Below the pieces are notes generated by a model. It made no database searches. It was not told the origin of the DNA and was given only the letters and a program-made list of their open reading frames with translations. The position numbers were made by a program, and so were the translations under genes. From the NCBI RefSeq assembly GCF_003206155.1, contig NZ_PZJV01000001.1:799325-863324 (forward strand): a stretch of 64,000 bases of DNA, in the 5' to 3' direction. How positions within the stretch are numbered: the stretch's first letter is position 1; every line of letters begins with the position of its first letter. Below are positions 37,818-45,932 of the stretch, piece after piece. This DNA is from Salinicola halophilus (lineage in GTDB: Bacteria > Pseudomonadota > Gammaproteobacteria > Pseudomonadales > Halomonadaceae).

Positions 37818-37854
37818 GACGACGCCACGCTGATCGGATCAGCGTGGCGTCGTC
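37818..37854 (+). terminator. Long perfect terminator hairpin after slt
   Basis: Perfect 17-bp arms (GACGACGCCACGCTGAT and its complement) around a CGG loop, followed by GTTTTC on the plus strand. On the minus strand it is followed by TTTCAAGG, so it may stop transcription from the ExoD side too. Confidence 0.85.
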
Positions 37855-37882
37855 GTTTTCACGTCTCGAGTGCCGAGTGGGA

Positions 37883-38461
37883 TTACAGCACGCCGAAGGC
37901 GATCCCGACACCGCCGCCCAGCGTCACCAACAGCCCGATCAGCATCAGTAGCCCGTCACCTGCGGTCAGCCCGAGCGCCATGCTGACGATGGCGATTGCC
38001 GGAACCGCCGCCGCGAACGGCAACAGTTCGAGCGGGATCATCCCCAGCCCCAGCACCGTCAGCAGAACGGCAAGCAGGCGCTGCGCCATCTCCCCCATTA
38101 GCCACTGCAACCGCGGCTTGAGCAGCTTGTCGATGCGTCGCGTCCAGGGTTTGATGCGCTCGGTGACCCGATGCCAGCGGTCGTGACTGATGCCCCGCTC
38201 GCGAAGCATGCGGGGTAGCCACGGACTGCGTCGCCCGAAGACCAGCTGAATCGCCATCAGTGCAATGAAGATGCCGCATAGACTCGGTACCCCCGGTACG
38301 CCACCGGTCGGCAGCGCGGCGATCAGCGCCGGCAGCAGAAAGACGGGGCCGAAGCCCCGTGAGTCGAACGTTTCGACGATATCGCCAAGGGTGATGGTTT
38401 CGTCTTTGACGCGATCGTCGAGCGTTTCGAGTATGTCGGTCAGTTTGAGCGTGTCTGCCAA
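37883..38461 (-). CDS. ExoD-family membrane protein
   Basis: A 192-residue protein of the exopolysaccharide-synthesis ExoD family. The start is TTG 38461 with a strong GGAGGTGA site 5 bp before it; no ATG fits the homology. It has a soluble N-terminus (LTDILETLDDRVKDETITLGDIVETF), then hydrophobic segments with the family motif LPALIAALPTGGVPGVPSLCG and FGRRSPWLP, and a hydrophobic C-terminus with several helices. ExoD was named in rhizobia for exopolysaccharide defects, but its function here is unknown. Confidence 0.85.
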   Translation of the reverse strand: MADTLKLTDILETLDDRVKDETITLGDIVETFDSRGFGPVFLLPALIAALPTGGVPGVPSLCGIFIALMAIQLVFGRRSPWLPRMLRERGISHDRWHRVTERIKPWTRRIDKLLKPRLQWLMGEMAQRLLAVLLTVLGLGMIPLELLPFAAAVPAIAIVSMALGLTAGDGLLMLIGLLVTLGGGVGIAFGVL

Positions 38462-38522
38462 GTGTCACCTCCGTGTGACGCAGGTTGAGATCGCGGTGGC
38501 GGTATCAATTCAGCGATACCGA

Positions 38523-38939
38523 TCAAAGGCCGCGGCGGGCGTGTTTGAGCGAGATCTGGTCGTTGAGCGTCCAGAAATCGTAGAGAACGCCGACGAGAAA
38601 CAGGCCGCCGGTGAACAGATAGATGATCCCGGTGATCCATTTGCCCATATAGAGCCGATGAACCCCGAACACTCCCAGGAATGTCAGCAGAACCCAGGCG
38701 AGCGTGTAGCTCACCGGCCCGCCGCGAAAACGCAGGTCCGCCTGGCGATCCATGGCGGGGATCAAGAACACGTCGATCAGCCAGCCGATGCCGAACAGAC
38801 CCAGGGTAAGAAACCAGATGGTGCCGGTAACGGGCTTACCGTAGTAGAAACGGTGAGCGCCGGTGAAACCGAACACCCAAAGGATGTAGCCGATGATCTT
38901 GCTGTGAGTGTCGTTGAGGACGACTTCCTGATGCGTCAC
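38523..38939 (-). CDS. Double TM2-domain membrane protein
   Basis: A 138-residue protein starting at GTG 38939 (MTHQEVVLND). It contains two TM2-like modules. The first is GYILWVFGFTGAHRFYYGK, then TGTIWFLTLGLFGIGWLIDVFLIP. The second is WVLLTFLGVFGVHRLYMGKW, then GIIYLFTGGLFLVGVLYDFWTLNDQ. Each has the GaHRFYxGk motif. This makes about four inner-membrane helices with an HRFY/HRLY pair. TM2 proteins have no agreed function. It lies 61 bp before the ExoD gene on the same strand. Confidence 0.88.
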   Translation of the reverse strand: MTHQEVVLNDTHSKIIGYILWVFGFTGAHRFYYGKPVTGTIWFLTLGLFGIGWLIDVFLIPAMDRQADLRFRGGPVSYTLAWVLLTFLGVFGVHRLYMGKWITGIIYLFTGGLFLVGVLYDFWTLNDQISLKHARRGL

Positions 38940-39457
38940 GCCTGTGGCTCCCGAGCTGCCATGATTGTCGAAGTTGCATGCCGACCGGCGGCGTCGAGCG
39001 ACGCGCCGAGCGCGAGTATTCTACGCCAGTGAAGCGCCACGAGAACGTTTACCGTCATCGATCGATCCGGTGGTCGAAAATTCCGTCGATCGATGAGTAG
39101 CGAGAGAGATTGCACACACTTCGGCCACCTTCTCGAAAAGGGTGAATAAAACCATACTCGGCGTCGCGATCCCCCCGAAAAAAAGGCGCTGACGTCGTGT
39201 AGACGGCGCTCGAATTTCCATCTAAGGTTTCAAAGCGATGTGTGATGACGCACCGGGTTACGCCAGGTCGACACGGCTTGACGATTTCCGAACGTGACAT
39301 GCACCATCGCTGCGTAGGTTTGCAGGTAGAATGGCGTCAGTTGGTAGTCGATCTCGTCGAACTTCTCTAGCGCATTCCCTTCCTCGCCTTACCGCGCAAT
39401 TCGGGCGTTTCCTCGAATCGCTCAGCTACATCAATAGGCAAGTTAAGGAAATCGACA
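38940..39457. promoter_or_regulatory. Long region upstream of the cold-shock gene
   Basis: A 518-bp gap between TM2 and the cold-shock gene. It is AT-richer than the genes around it and has no convincing frame. TTGACG at about 39283 and TAGAAT at about 39326 are possible promoter parts but are not correctly spaced with each other. The last 60 bp (TCAATAGGCAAGTTAAGGAA) end in the AAGGA ribosome site. A long leader is normal for cspA-type mRNAs, where it folds in response to temperature; that role here is inferred. Confidence 0.4.
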
Positions 39458-39664
39458 ATGGCAACTGGCACTGTCAAATGGTTCAACGACACTAAAGGCT
39501 ACGGCTTCATCTCTCCGGACGACGGCGGTGATGACCTGTTCGCGCACTTCTCCGAAATTCAGGCGGAAGGCTTCAAAACTCTGCAAGACGGCCAGAAGGT
39601 CTCCTTCGACGTCACTCAGGGCAAAAAAGGCCTTCAGGCCGCAAACATCAAGGTTACCGGCTGA
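39458..39664 (+). CDS. Cold-shock domain protein (CspA family)
   Basis: A 68-residue single cold-shock domain. The start [20 protein letters not shown] contains RNP1 (KGYGFI), and DLFAHFSEI supplies the RNP2-type motif. These proteins bind single-stranded RNA or DNA and melt mRNA structure. AAGGA lies 8 bp before the ATG. It is monocistronic, with a long 5' region and a strong terminator after it. Confidence 0.96.
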   Translation: MATGTVKWFNDTKGYGFISPDDGGDDLFAHFSEIQAEGFKTLQDGQKVSFDVTQGKKGLQAANIKVTG

Positions 39665-39685
39665 TACGTCTGACACCCTTGAGCA

Positions 39686-39712
39686 AAGCCCACCATCACG
39701 GTGGGCTTTTTA
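39686..39712 (+). terminator. Rho-independent terminator of the cold-shock gene
   Basis: AAAGCCCACC pairs with GGTGGGCTTT around ATCAC, followed by TTTT. It lies 22 bp after the stop codon. Confidence 0.85.
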
Positions 39713-39841
39713 ATGCCTGATACGTCGGCGTGACCTAACCAGAATTCCCGCGCGCCAGCTTTTCGCTGCCAGTCGCCCCGCCCTGCCGCACATGGCGCGT
39801 GCACGCAGGACTCAAAGACCCATGAACGCGCGATAGCCCTT

Positions 39842-40282
39842 TCAGGGCTCGCCGATGTCTTCGTTCCAGATCTCGGGATGGGCCTCGATGAAGGTCGTCA
39901 TCAGCTTCTGACACGTCTCGTCGTCCAGCACTTCCACTTCGACGCCGCGGTCGCGCAGATGCGCTTCTTCCCCCTGAAAGGTTCGATTCTCGCCGACCAC
40001 GACCTTGGGAATGCCGTAGAGCAGAATGGCGCCGCTGCACATGCAGCACGGTGACAGCGTGGTATAGAGCACCGACTCGCGATACACCGACGCCGGCAGG
40101 CGCCCGGCATTCTCCAGGGCATCCATCTCGCCGTGCAGGATGGCGCTGGACTGCTGCTGACGACGATTGTGTCCGCGACCGATGATCTCACCGCGATGCA
40201 CCAGCACTGAACCAATGGGTACGCCGCCCTCGGCGAGACCGGTGCTCGCTTCGTCGATTGCCGCCTGCATGAATGGATCCAT
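39842..40282 (-). CDS. Yeast-type cytosine deaminase
   Basis: A 146-residue zinc deaminase. The zinc site is His50-Ala..Glu52 in LHGEMDALENAGR and Cys79/Cys82 in LYTTLSPCCMCSGAI. It resembles fungal cytosine deaminase Fcy1 more than bacterial CodA, TadA or guanine deaminase: EGGVPIG, GRGHNRRQQQSSAILHGE, the CSGAILLYGIPKVVVGEN segment and the C-terminal EDIGE match the yeast enzyme position by position. The likely reaction is cytosine to uracil plus ammonia, in the pyrimidine salvage pathway. It stands beside yegS with no pyrimidine gene near, so the substrate is inferred from resemblance. Confidence 0.8.
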   Translation of the reverse strand: MDPFMQAAIDEASTGLAEGGVPIGSVLVHRGEIIGRGHNRRQQQSSAILHGEMDALENAGRLPASVYRESVLYTTLSPCCMCSGAILLYGIPKVVVGENRTFQGEEAHLRDRGVEVEVLDDETCQKLMTTFIEAHPEIWNEDIGEP

Positions 40283-40315
40283 CGTCTTTGTTCTCCGTTG
40301 AGTGAAGGGGTGGCG

Positions 40316-41236
40316 TCACGTGCGGCTGAAGAGCTCGCACTCCGCAGGTGCGACCAGCGCGATCGCGTCGCGGTCGAGCGAGGCGCGAAACCGTTCGTAG
40401 CGCCGCGGCTCGCCATCGAGATTGAGCGGGAAGGCCCCGTTGCTTTCGAACTCGATCCAGGGCACGCGCAGATAGCGCACGAACTCGCCGTCCTCCGGCA
40501 GGTTCTCCAGCTCGTCGATGATCTGCTTGAGCTCGCCGATCGAATTGAAATGACGCACGAAGAGCAGCTCCAGCAGGCCGTCGTCCAGCTTCGCCGACGG
40601 CGCCAGCCGCTGGCCGCCGCCGGCCTGACACCCGTTACCGATCGCCAGCATGAACAGCGGCACGCGCGTTTCGCCGTCAGGCCAGCGCAGATGCCCTTCG
40701 TAAGGCTGATAGTTCCATGCCTTGAGCATTCCCATCAGCGAGTACGCCCCGCCGCCGAGGAGTCGCTTGAGCCCTACCGGGGTGGACGTGGTGATCTCGG
40801 CGCCGAACCCCCCGGAAGCGACGTTGACGAACGGGTCGTCATCGAGCATTCCGACATCGATGGCTCGCGACTTGCCGGTCAAGGCCAGCTCGAGCGCGGC
40901 ATAGGGCTCCATCGGCAGTTCCAGGCCGGTGGCGAAATCGTTCGCGCTGCCAAGCGGAAGGATGGCTAGCGCCGGACGCCGAGCGGGGTCCAGACGCATG
41001 ATGCCGGCACCGACTTCGTTAATGGAGCCATCACCGCCGCCGGCGATGACTCGCGTCGCCCCCATCTTGACCGCTTCCTCGACCAGCCACAGGCCGTCAC
41101 CGCCCTCCCAGGTCACACGAACCGTAAGCGCATGCCCTGCCTTGCGAAGCGATTCCACGGCCTCGCGAATCTGCGGTTGCTGTGCCGACTTTCCATTGAG
41201 TATCAACCATGTGCTTTCCGTGCCATGAGTGGCCAT
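40316..41236 (-). CDS. yegS: Lipid kinase YegS-like
   Basis: A diacylglycerol-kinase-fold protein that phosphorylates lipid substrates (phosphatidylglycerol in E. coli YegS). The start is ATG 41236 (MATHGTESTWLILNGKS) with AAGGA before it, giving 306 residues. The nucleotide-binding motif VIAGGGDGSINEV lies at about residues 64-76, followed by LPLGSANDFATGLE, and the lipid-binding C-terminal domain contains NVASGGFGAEI and DDGLLELLFV. It is read alone on the minus strand before the deaminase gene. Confidence 0.92.
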   Translation of the reverse strand: MATHGTESTWLILNGKSAQQPQIREAVESLRKAGHALTVRVTWEGGDGLWLVEEAVKMGATRVIAGGGDGSINEVGAGIMRLDPARRPALAILPLGSANDFATGLELPMEPYAALELALTGKSRAIDVGMLDDDPFVNVASGGFGAEITTSTPVGLKRLLGGGAYSLMGMLKAWNYQPYEGHLRWPDGETRVPLFMLAIGNGCQAGGGQRLAPSAKLDDGLLELLFVRHFNSIGELKQIIDELENLPEDGEFVRYLRVPWIEFESNGAFPLNLDGEPRRYERFRASLDRDAIALVAPAECELFSRT

Positions 41237-41411
41237 ATCGATCGATTCCTTCTGGGACCCTGACTCTGGCCGAGCCAAGGGTGCTTTCCTGCTCGTTGCT
41301 TTCCACTGAAGCCGGCGCCGCGGTTCGGCTATCTCCAGTCTAGTTCAGAGTCGTCCTCGCCTGAGACAGCATGGCGACTCCTCGATTGCACGTGATTCCT
41401 TGGCCCGCCGG

Positions 41412-41443
41412 CACCCGCCGCGGGTTCGGGTCAGCGGCGGGTG
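41412..41443 (-). terminator. Hairpin straddling the Bcr/CflA stop codon
   Basis: Perfect 10-bp arms CACCCGCCGC and GCGGCGGGTG with the TGA stop codon in the 12-nt loop (stop at 41431-41433). No T run follows, so it may stabilise the mRNA 3' end or act with Rho. Confidence 0.45.
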
Positions 41444-42615
41444 ATCTCGCCCTGATAGCGCGTTCGCAACGCCCACAGCAACAGGCCGCCACCGGTACAG
41501 ATCAGCGTCAAGCCCAGCTGGGGCGGTAGCGGGGTGGTCAGCATCAGCGTCGCCGCGCTCGCACCGCCGCCGAGCTGAATCGCGCCCAGCAGTGCCGCCG
41601 CCGTGCCCGCCCGGTCCGCGAACGACTCGAGCGCCAGACTCGCCGCCGCCCCCAGCACCATCGAAAACCCGACGGAAAGCAGTGCCACCGGCCCCATGAA
41701 GACGGCAACGGAAAGCGGTAGCGTGAAGTAGAGCGCAGCGATGAGCGCCCCGCCCACACTCACCACCAACAGGCCTCGCCGGATGGTTCGTTCGCGCCCC
41801 CAGCGCGCCATGAGGCGCGGCACGATGAAAAAGGCGATCGTGCTGACCAGGGCGTTGGCGCCGAACCAGAGGCTGAACACCCACTCGGGATGGCCGAGCC
41901 GATCCATGACGATGACCGGGGCGGCCGATACATAGACCAGAATCGCCGCCATCATCACGCTCACCATGATCGCGTGATAGAGAAACCCGGCATCGAAAAG
42001 TACCGGCCGATAGCGCTGCCACTCGTAGAGCCGGGGTCGAGCAGGCGTATCGCCTGGCCGCGTTTCGCCGAAGACCCGCCAGGCGCCGAACGCCAGCAGC
42101 GCGGCGAAAGCCATCATGAACAGAAAATTGCTCCGCCAGCCGAAAGCCACTGTCAACGCTCCCCCCAGGATCGGCGCGACCGAGGGAATGAGCGTCAGCG
42201 AACCGTTGAGATAGCTGTAGAGCCGCGCGCCCTCCTCCGGCGAATAGCTGTCGCGGATGGCGGCGAAAGCGACGGTGATCGCGGCACAGGCCCCGAACCC
42301 CTGGAGCACGCGGGCGGCGTAGAGCACCTCGATACTGCCTGCCAGTAGACCCGCGAGCGCCCCGGTGCCGTAGAGCAACGCCCCGGTCAGCAGTACCGGC
42401 CGTCGCCCGTAGCGATCCGCCAGCGGTCCCACGAGTATCTGACCCAGCCCCACGCTCAGGAGGAACAGGGTGATCGTCACTTGAAGGGCGGCGAAGGAGC
42501 GCTCGAACTCCCGAGCCATGGCAGTCAAGGCAGGCAAGTAGATATCGATGGCCAGCGGCGAGAGCATGATCGCCCCCATCAATATCCAGAATGGCGGGCG
42601 TTTTCCGACCTGCAT
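41431..42615 (-). CDS. Bcr/CflA-family multidrug exporter (MFS)
   Basis: A 394-residue major-facilitator exporter starting at ATG 42615 (MQVGKRPPFWILMG). It has twelve predicted membrane helices. The family signature for Bcr/CflA is AIDIYLPALTAMAREF in helix 1, and the MFS motif A is GPLADRYGRRPVLLTGALLYG. These exporters are drug/proton antiporters; the specificity is unknown. It is divergent from the yfdC-like gene. Its stop codon lies in the loop of a perfect 10-bp hairpin. Confidence 0.92.
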   Translation of the reverse strand: MQVGKRPPFWILMGAIMLSPLAIDIYLPALTAMAREFERSFAALQVTITLFLLSVGLGQILVGPLADRYGRRPVLLTGALLYGTGALAGLLAGSIEVLYAARVLQGFGACAAITVAFAAIRDSYSPEEGARLYSYLNGSLTLIPSVAPILGGALTVAFGWRSNFLFMMAFAALLAFGAWRVFGETRPGDTPARPRLYEWQRYRPVLFDAGFLYHAIMVSVMMAAILVYVSAAPVIVMDRLGHPEWVFSLWFGANALVSTIAFFIVPRLMARWGRERTIRRGLLVVSVGGALIAALYFTLPLSVAVFMGPVALLSVGFSMVLGAAASLALESFADRAGTAAALLGAIQLGGGASAATLMLTTPLPPQLGLTLICTGGGLLLWALRTRYQGEITRR

Positions 42616-42934
42616 CACAACCTCGACGACCCTGTAAGGAGCGCCCACTCTAGCGCCTGGCACAGCGATGACAAGCGTTGTCGAAGCCATTCGCCCGCGG
42701 CCGAGAACGGTGGCTTGCGCCGCGGCGCCCATCGGGACGACGATGCCCGGGCACGCCTGCCTCGAGCGTACCCCGATGACTTCCAATACTCGTCGACGGC
42801 ACAGGGACGCGACGTATCACTCCCCTATCAAGCGTACGGTTTTCGGTCTATGTTCACATGATCCGCGTGGGCCAGGCGTCATCGTCTCGTGGACGACACT
42901 CCGGCGGCGCGTTGAAACGGTGCGCCCACCCTCG

Positions 42935-43828
42935 ATGAATCGACACGCCCCCGCCTTCGCAACGCCCTCGAAAAAGGACTCTCGCTTGTCAGCAATCGAT
43001 AACCTCACGCCGCCCAGCCGGGTGGAAGACGAAAACGACGAACACGACCTCCAGCAGGACGAGGAGGAGCTTCCCTCCCACGCCGCCGCAGTCCACAAGT
43101 CGATTCGTGAAGAGGGCGAAAAAGAGCTCGAACGAACGGTATCGGCGCTGTTCTGGTCGGCCATGGCTGCCGGCCTGTCGATGAGCTTTTCGATGCTCGC
43201 GAAAGGCATCCTGCATGCCCACCTGCCGGACAGCGACATTGGCTTTCTCGTCGAATCGCTGGGTTATACCGTCGGCTTTCTGGTGGTCATCATGGCCCGC
43301 CAGCAGCTCTTCACCGAGAACACCGTCACCGCGGTGATCCCGGTGATGAGCCAGCCGCGAATCATTCGACTGATGCAGCTCCTGCGACTCTGGGGGGTGG
43401 TACTGATCGGCAATCTGGTGGGCGTCGCCGTCTCCGCCTGGGCGATCCTGGCCCTGCCGATCTTCTCGACGCCGACGCACGAGGCGTTCATCACCCTCGG
43501 CGAGCACGTACTCGAGAACACGCCCACCGAGATGTTCGCCAAGGGCATCATCGCCGGATGGATGATCGCGACCATGGTATGGCTACTGCCATCCGCCGGC
43601 CACGCCAAGATCTGGGTGATACTGATCGTCACCTACCTCGTCGCCATCGGCGAGTTCACCCACATCATCGTCGGCTCCACCGAGGTTCTCTACATGGTCT
43701 TTGCGGGCCAGGCGAACTGGGCGGACTACTTCCTGAAGTTCGGCTTCCCAACGCTTGCCGGCAACGTGGTGGGCGGCACCTTCATCTTCGCGCTGATCAG
43801 CCACGCGCAGATACGAAGCGAGAATTGA
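42935..43828 (+). CDS. yfdC: YfdC-type formate/nitrite-transporter family protein
   Basis: A membrane protein of the FocA/NirC family but of the YfdC subtype, whose substrate is unsettled. ATG 42935 gives 297 residues; TTG 42986 has a better AAGGA site and would remove 17 residues. A polar N-terminus (EDENDEHDLQQDEEELPSHA) precedes about six helices. YfdC landmarks are EKELERTVSALFWSAMAAGLSMSFS, MARQQLFTENTVTAVIPVM, RLWGVVLIGN, GWMIATMVWLLPSAG and a C-terminal LPTLAGNVVGGTFIFALISHAQIR-type end. Confidence 0.9.
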   Translation: MNRHAPAFATPSKKDSRLSAIDNLTPPSRVEDENDEHDLQQDEEELPSHAAAVHKSIREEGEKELERTVSALFWSAMAAGLSMSFSMLAKGILHAHLPDSDIGFLVESLGYTVGFLVVIMARQQLFTENTVTAVIPVMSQPRIIRLMQLLRLWGVVLIGNLVGVAVSAWAILALPIFSTPTHEAFITLGEHVLENTPTEMFAKGIIAGWMIATMVWLLPSAGHAKIWVILIVTYLVAIGEFTHIIVGSTEVLYMVFAGQANWADYFLKFGFPTLAGNVVGGTFIFALISHAQIRSEN

Positions 43829-43850
43829 GGCGCACGACCTAGCGACAGGA

Positions 43851-43890
43851 GAACGAGAAACGGCGCCCCGCGGGGCGCCGTTTCTCGTTC
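43851..43890. terminator. Perfect 40-bp palindrome between converging yfdC and leuA
   Basis: GAACGAGAAACGGCGCCCCG is followed at once by its exact complement, giving 20-bp arms with no loop. On both strands it is preceded by GAGAAA and followed by TTTCTCGTTC. It probably terminates both converging genes; its length and perfection are unusual. Confidence 0.7.
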
Positions 43891-43923
43891 TGGCGTGGCG
43901 ATCGACTCGCGCAGCACGCGATT

Positions 43924-44016
43924 CGCCGGGTAACGCCCTACTCGCTGGATAACGCTCTTCTCGCTGGGTAACGCCCTCCTCGCTGGGTAACGCCCTCCTC
44001 GCTGGGTAACGCTACT
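43924..44016. repeat. 19-bp tandem repeat across the end of leuA
   Basis: Five units, consensus CGCTGGGTAACGCCCTCCT on the plus strand. Units 3 and 4 (43962-43999) are identical, units 1, 2 and 5 are diverged, and unit 5 is shortened to 17 bp. The array overlaps the last codons and stop of leuA. The gene end itself looks like a unit: GCGAGTAGCGTTACCCAG against GCGAGGAGGGCGTTACCCAG. Confidence 0.88.
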
Positions 44017-45712
44017 CGCTCGCCTCGAGTTCGCGCATGGCGCTCGACGTCTGCGCGCGGGCCAGGTTGATCCCCGAAATGACCGCCTTCAACGAGGCGC
44101 TGACGGTATCGCTGTCCTCCGCCACGGCACAGATGCGCTGGCCGGCCACGTTGAGCTGCACGAAGGCGATCGCGTTGGCCTCGCTGTCGCCGCCGAGCGA
44201 GTGCTCGCTGTAGTCGACGATGCCGACGCTGTCACCGGAGTGCTTCTGCCAGGCATCGGTGAAGGATGACATCGCACCGTTGCCGGTTCCGGAGAGCCGC
44301 AGCGTCTCGGTACCCTGCCAGAGGGTGACTTCGATCCCCTCTTCGCGCCCCTTGGAGATGCGGTAGTCCGCCAGCGACAGCGGTGCTTCGCGCTGAAAGG
44401 TGTCGAACATCACCTGGCGAACGATCTCGCTGGAGAGTTCGCTGGCGCGCGCCTCGCTCTCCTGCTGAACGTAGGGGGCCAGCGCCAGCATCATCCAGCG
44501 CGGTAGGCTGATGCCGTAGTCCCGTTCGAGCAAGAACGCCATGCCGCCCTTGCCGGACTGACTGTTGACCCGAATCACCGCCTGATAGTCGCGGCCGATA
44601 TCGCGAGGATCGATCGGCAGGTAGGCCACCTGCCACGGCTCGTCGGGCTGCTGTTTCTTGAGCGACTTGCGAATCGCGTCCTGGTGGCTGCCGGAGAAGG
44701 CGGTGTAGACCATTTCGCCGACCCAGGGGTGGCGCGGGTGCATGGCGATGCCCGTGCACTCCTGCACCACCTGGATGATCTCGTCGGGGTTGGAGAGATC
44801 GAGCTCGGGATCGATGCCCTGACTGTAGAGGTTCATCGCCAACGTCACGATGTCCATGTTGCCGGTGCGCTCGCCGTTACCCAGCAAGGTCCCCTCGACG
44901 CGCTCGGCGCCGGCCAGCAGCGCAAGCTCCGCGGAGGCCGCCGCGCCGCCGCGGTCGTTGTGCGTATGCACCGAGATGATCACGCTGTCGCGTCGGCTGA
45001 TGTTCTGACAGAAATACTCGATCTGATCGGCATGGTGATGCGGCCCCGCCACCTCGACCGTGGTCGGCAGATTGAGGATGCACTTGCTGGCCGGCGTCGG
45101 CTGCCAGACGTCCATGACCGCTTCACAGATCGCCAGCGAGAAGTCGATCTCGGTGCTGGAAAAACTCTCCGGGGTGTACTCGAAGCGCCACTCGACCTCC
45201 GGGTAGCGTTCCGAGTAGGTCTTGACCCAGGTCGCGCCCTGTACGGCAATGTCGACGATGCCGCCGCGATCCATCTCGAACACCCGCTCGCGCTGGGTGG
45301 TGGAGGTCGAGTTGTAGAGGTGGACGATGGCCCGCTTGGCCCCGACCAGAGATTCGAAGGTCTTCTCGATGAGATGCTCGCGACACTGCACCAGCGCGGC
45401 GATGGTAACGTCGTCGGGAATCTGGTCTTCCTCGATCAGCCAGCGCACGAAATCGAAATCCGGCTGGCTCGCCGAGGGAAAGCCGACCATCACCTCCTTG
45501 ATGCCCACCTTGACGATCTGATGCCAGAAGCGTTTCTTCTGCTCGACGCTCATCGGCTCGAGTAGCGCCTGGTTACCGTCGCGCAGATCCTCGCTCACCC
45601 AGACGGGCGCGTGATCGAGATCGCGATCGGGCCACTGGCGGTCGAAAGCAGGCACGCGGGGAGCCGGACGATATTTCGTGTGATCGAAGGCGCGATGGTC
45701 GAAGGCAGACAT
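44012..45712 (-). CDS. leuA: 2-isopropylmalate synthase
   Basis: LeuA joins acetyl-CoA and 2-ketoisovalerate, the first committed step of leucine synthesis, and is normally inhibited by leucine. The 566 residues have the catalytic HMG-like domain (SEDLRDGNQALLEPMS at about 40-55, then STSTTQRERVF, HTHNDRGG, GNGERTGN) and the C-terminal leucine-binding regulatory domain (residues 430-560). This is the longer form found in Pseudomonas and Actinobacteria rather than the E. coli form. It stands 38 kb from leuBDC. Its last two codons lie in a 19-bp tandem array. Confidence 0.95.
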   Translation of the reverse strand: MSAFDHRAFDHTKYRPAPRVPAFDRQWPDRDLDHAPVWVSEDLRDGNQALLEPMSVEQKKRFWHQIVKVGIKEVMVGFPSASQPDFDFVRWLIEEDQIPDDVTIAALVQCREHLIEKTFESLVGAKRAIVHLYNSTSTTQRERVFEMDRGGIVDIAVQGATWVKTYSERYPEVEWRFEYTPESFSSTEIDFSLAICEAVMDVWQPTPASKCILNLPTTVEVAGPHHHADQIEYFCQNISRRDSVIISVHTHNDRGGAAASAELALLAGAERVEGTLLGNGERTGNMDIVTLAMNLYSQGIDPELDLSNPDEIIQVVQECTGIAMHPRHPWVGEMVYTAFSGSHQDAIRKSLKKQQPDEPWQVAYLPIDPRDIGRDYQAVIRVNSQSGKGGMAFLLERDYGISLPRWMMLALAPYVQQESEARASELSSEIVRQVMFDTFQREAPLSLADYRISKGREEGIEVTLWQGTETLRLSGTGNGAMSSFTDAWQKHSGDSVGIVDYSEHSLGGDSEANAIAFVQLNVAGQRICAVAEDSDTVSASLKAVISGINLARAQTSSAMRELEASE

Positions 45713-45932
45713 GGTGACAATTCCTGAGAGTAGAGAATGCGATTCCAGCGCCGTGGGTAACGGCGAGCGAAGGAGATCGGCGACAGGGTATGCCGACCGA
45801 ACCCGGCGCTGCTCGTGACAGCCCGTTCAGTGTATCGCTTTCGTGGCGCCAGGATATTGCGATCTCGGCGCCACGAGGAGCTTTTTTGGCATAGAATAGC
45901 CACTGGATTCAATGAAAAGGCAGATTCTGCTC
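45713..45932. promoter_or_regulatory. Divergent leuA / Lrp-type control region
   Basis: A 220-bp region. A 10-bp inverted repeat (TCGTGGCGCC and GGCGCCACGA, 45841-45850 and 45867-45876) has a 16-nt spacer and is followed by TTTTTT and TAGAAT (45892-45897), a likely -10 element for the Lrp-type gene. I looked for a leucine-rich leader peptide before leuA and found none that convinced. Control by the divergent Lrp-type regulator is plausible. Confidence 0.45.

Noticed and set aside
42668-42934. N-terminal extension of the YfdC-like protein
   Set aside because: The region lacks a ribosome site, the translation is Arg/Pro-rich and YfdC homology starts after it.
45713-45911. Leucine leader peptide and attenuator before leuA
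   Set aside because: The short frame MPKKLLVAPRSQYPG has only two leucines, no good ribosome site, and no terminator/antiterminator pair could be drawn.
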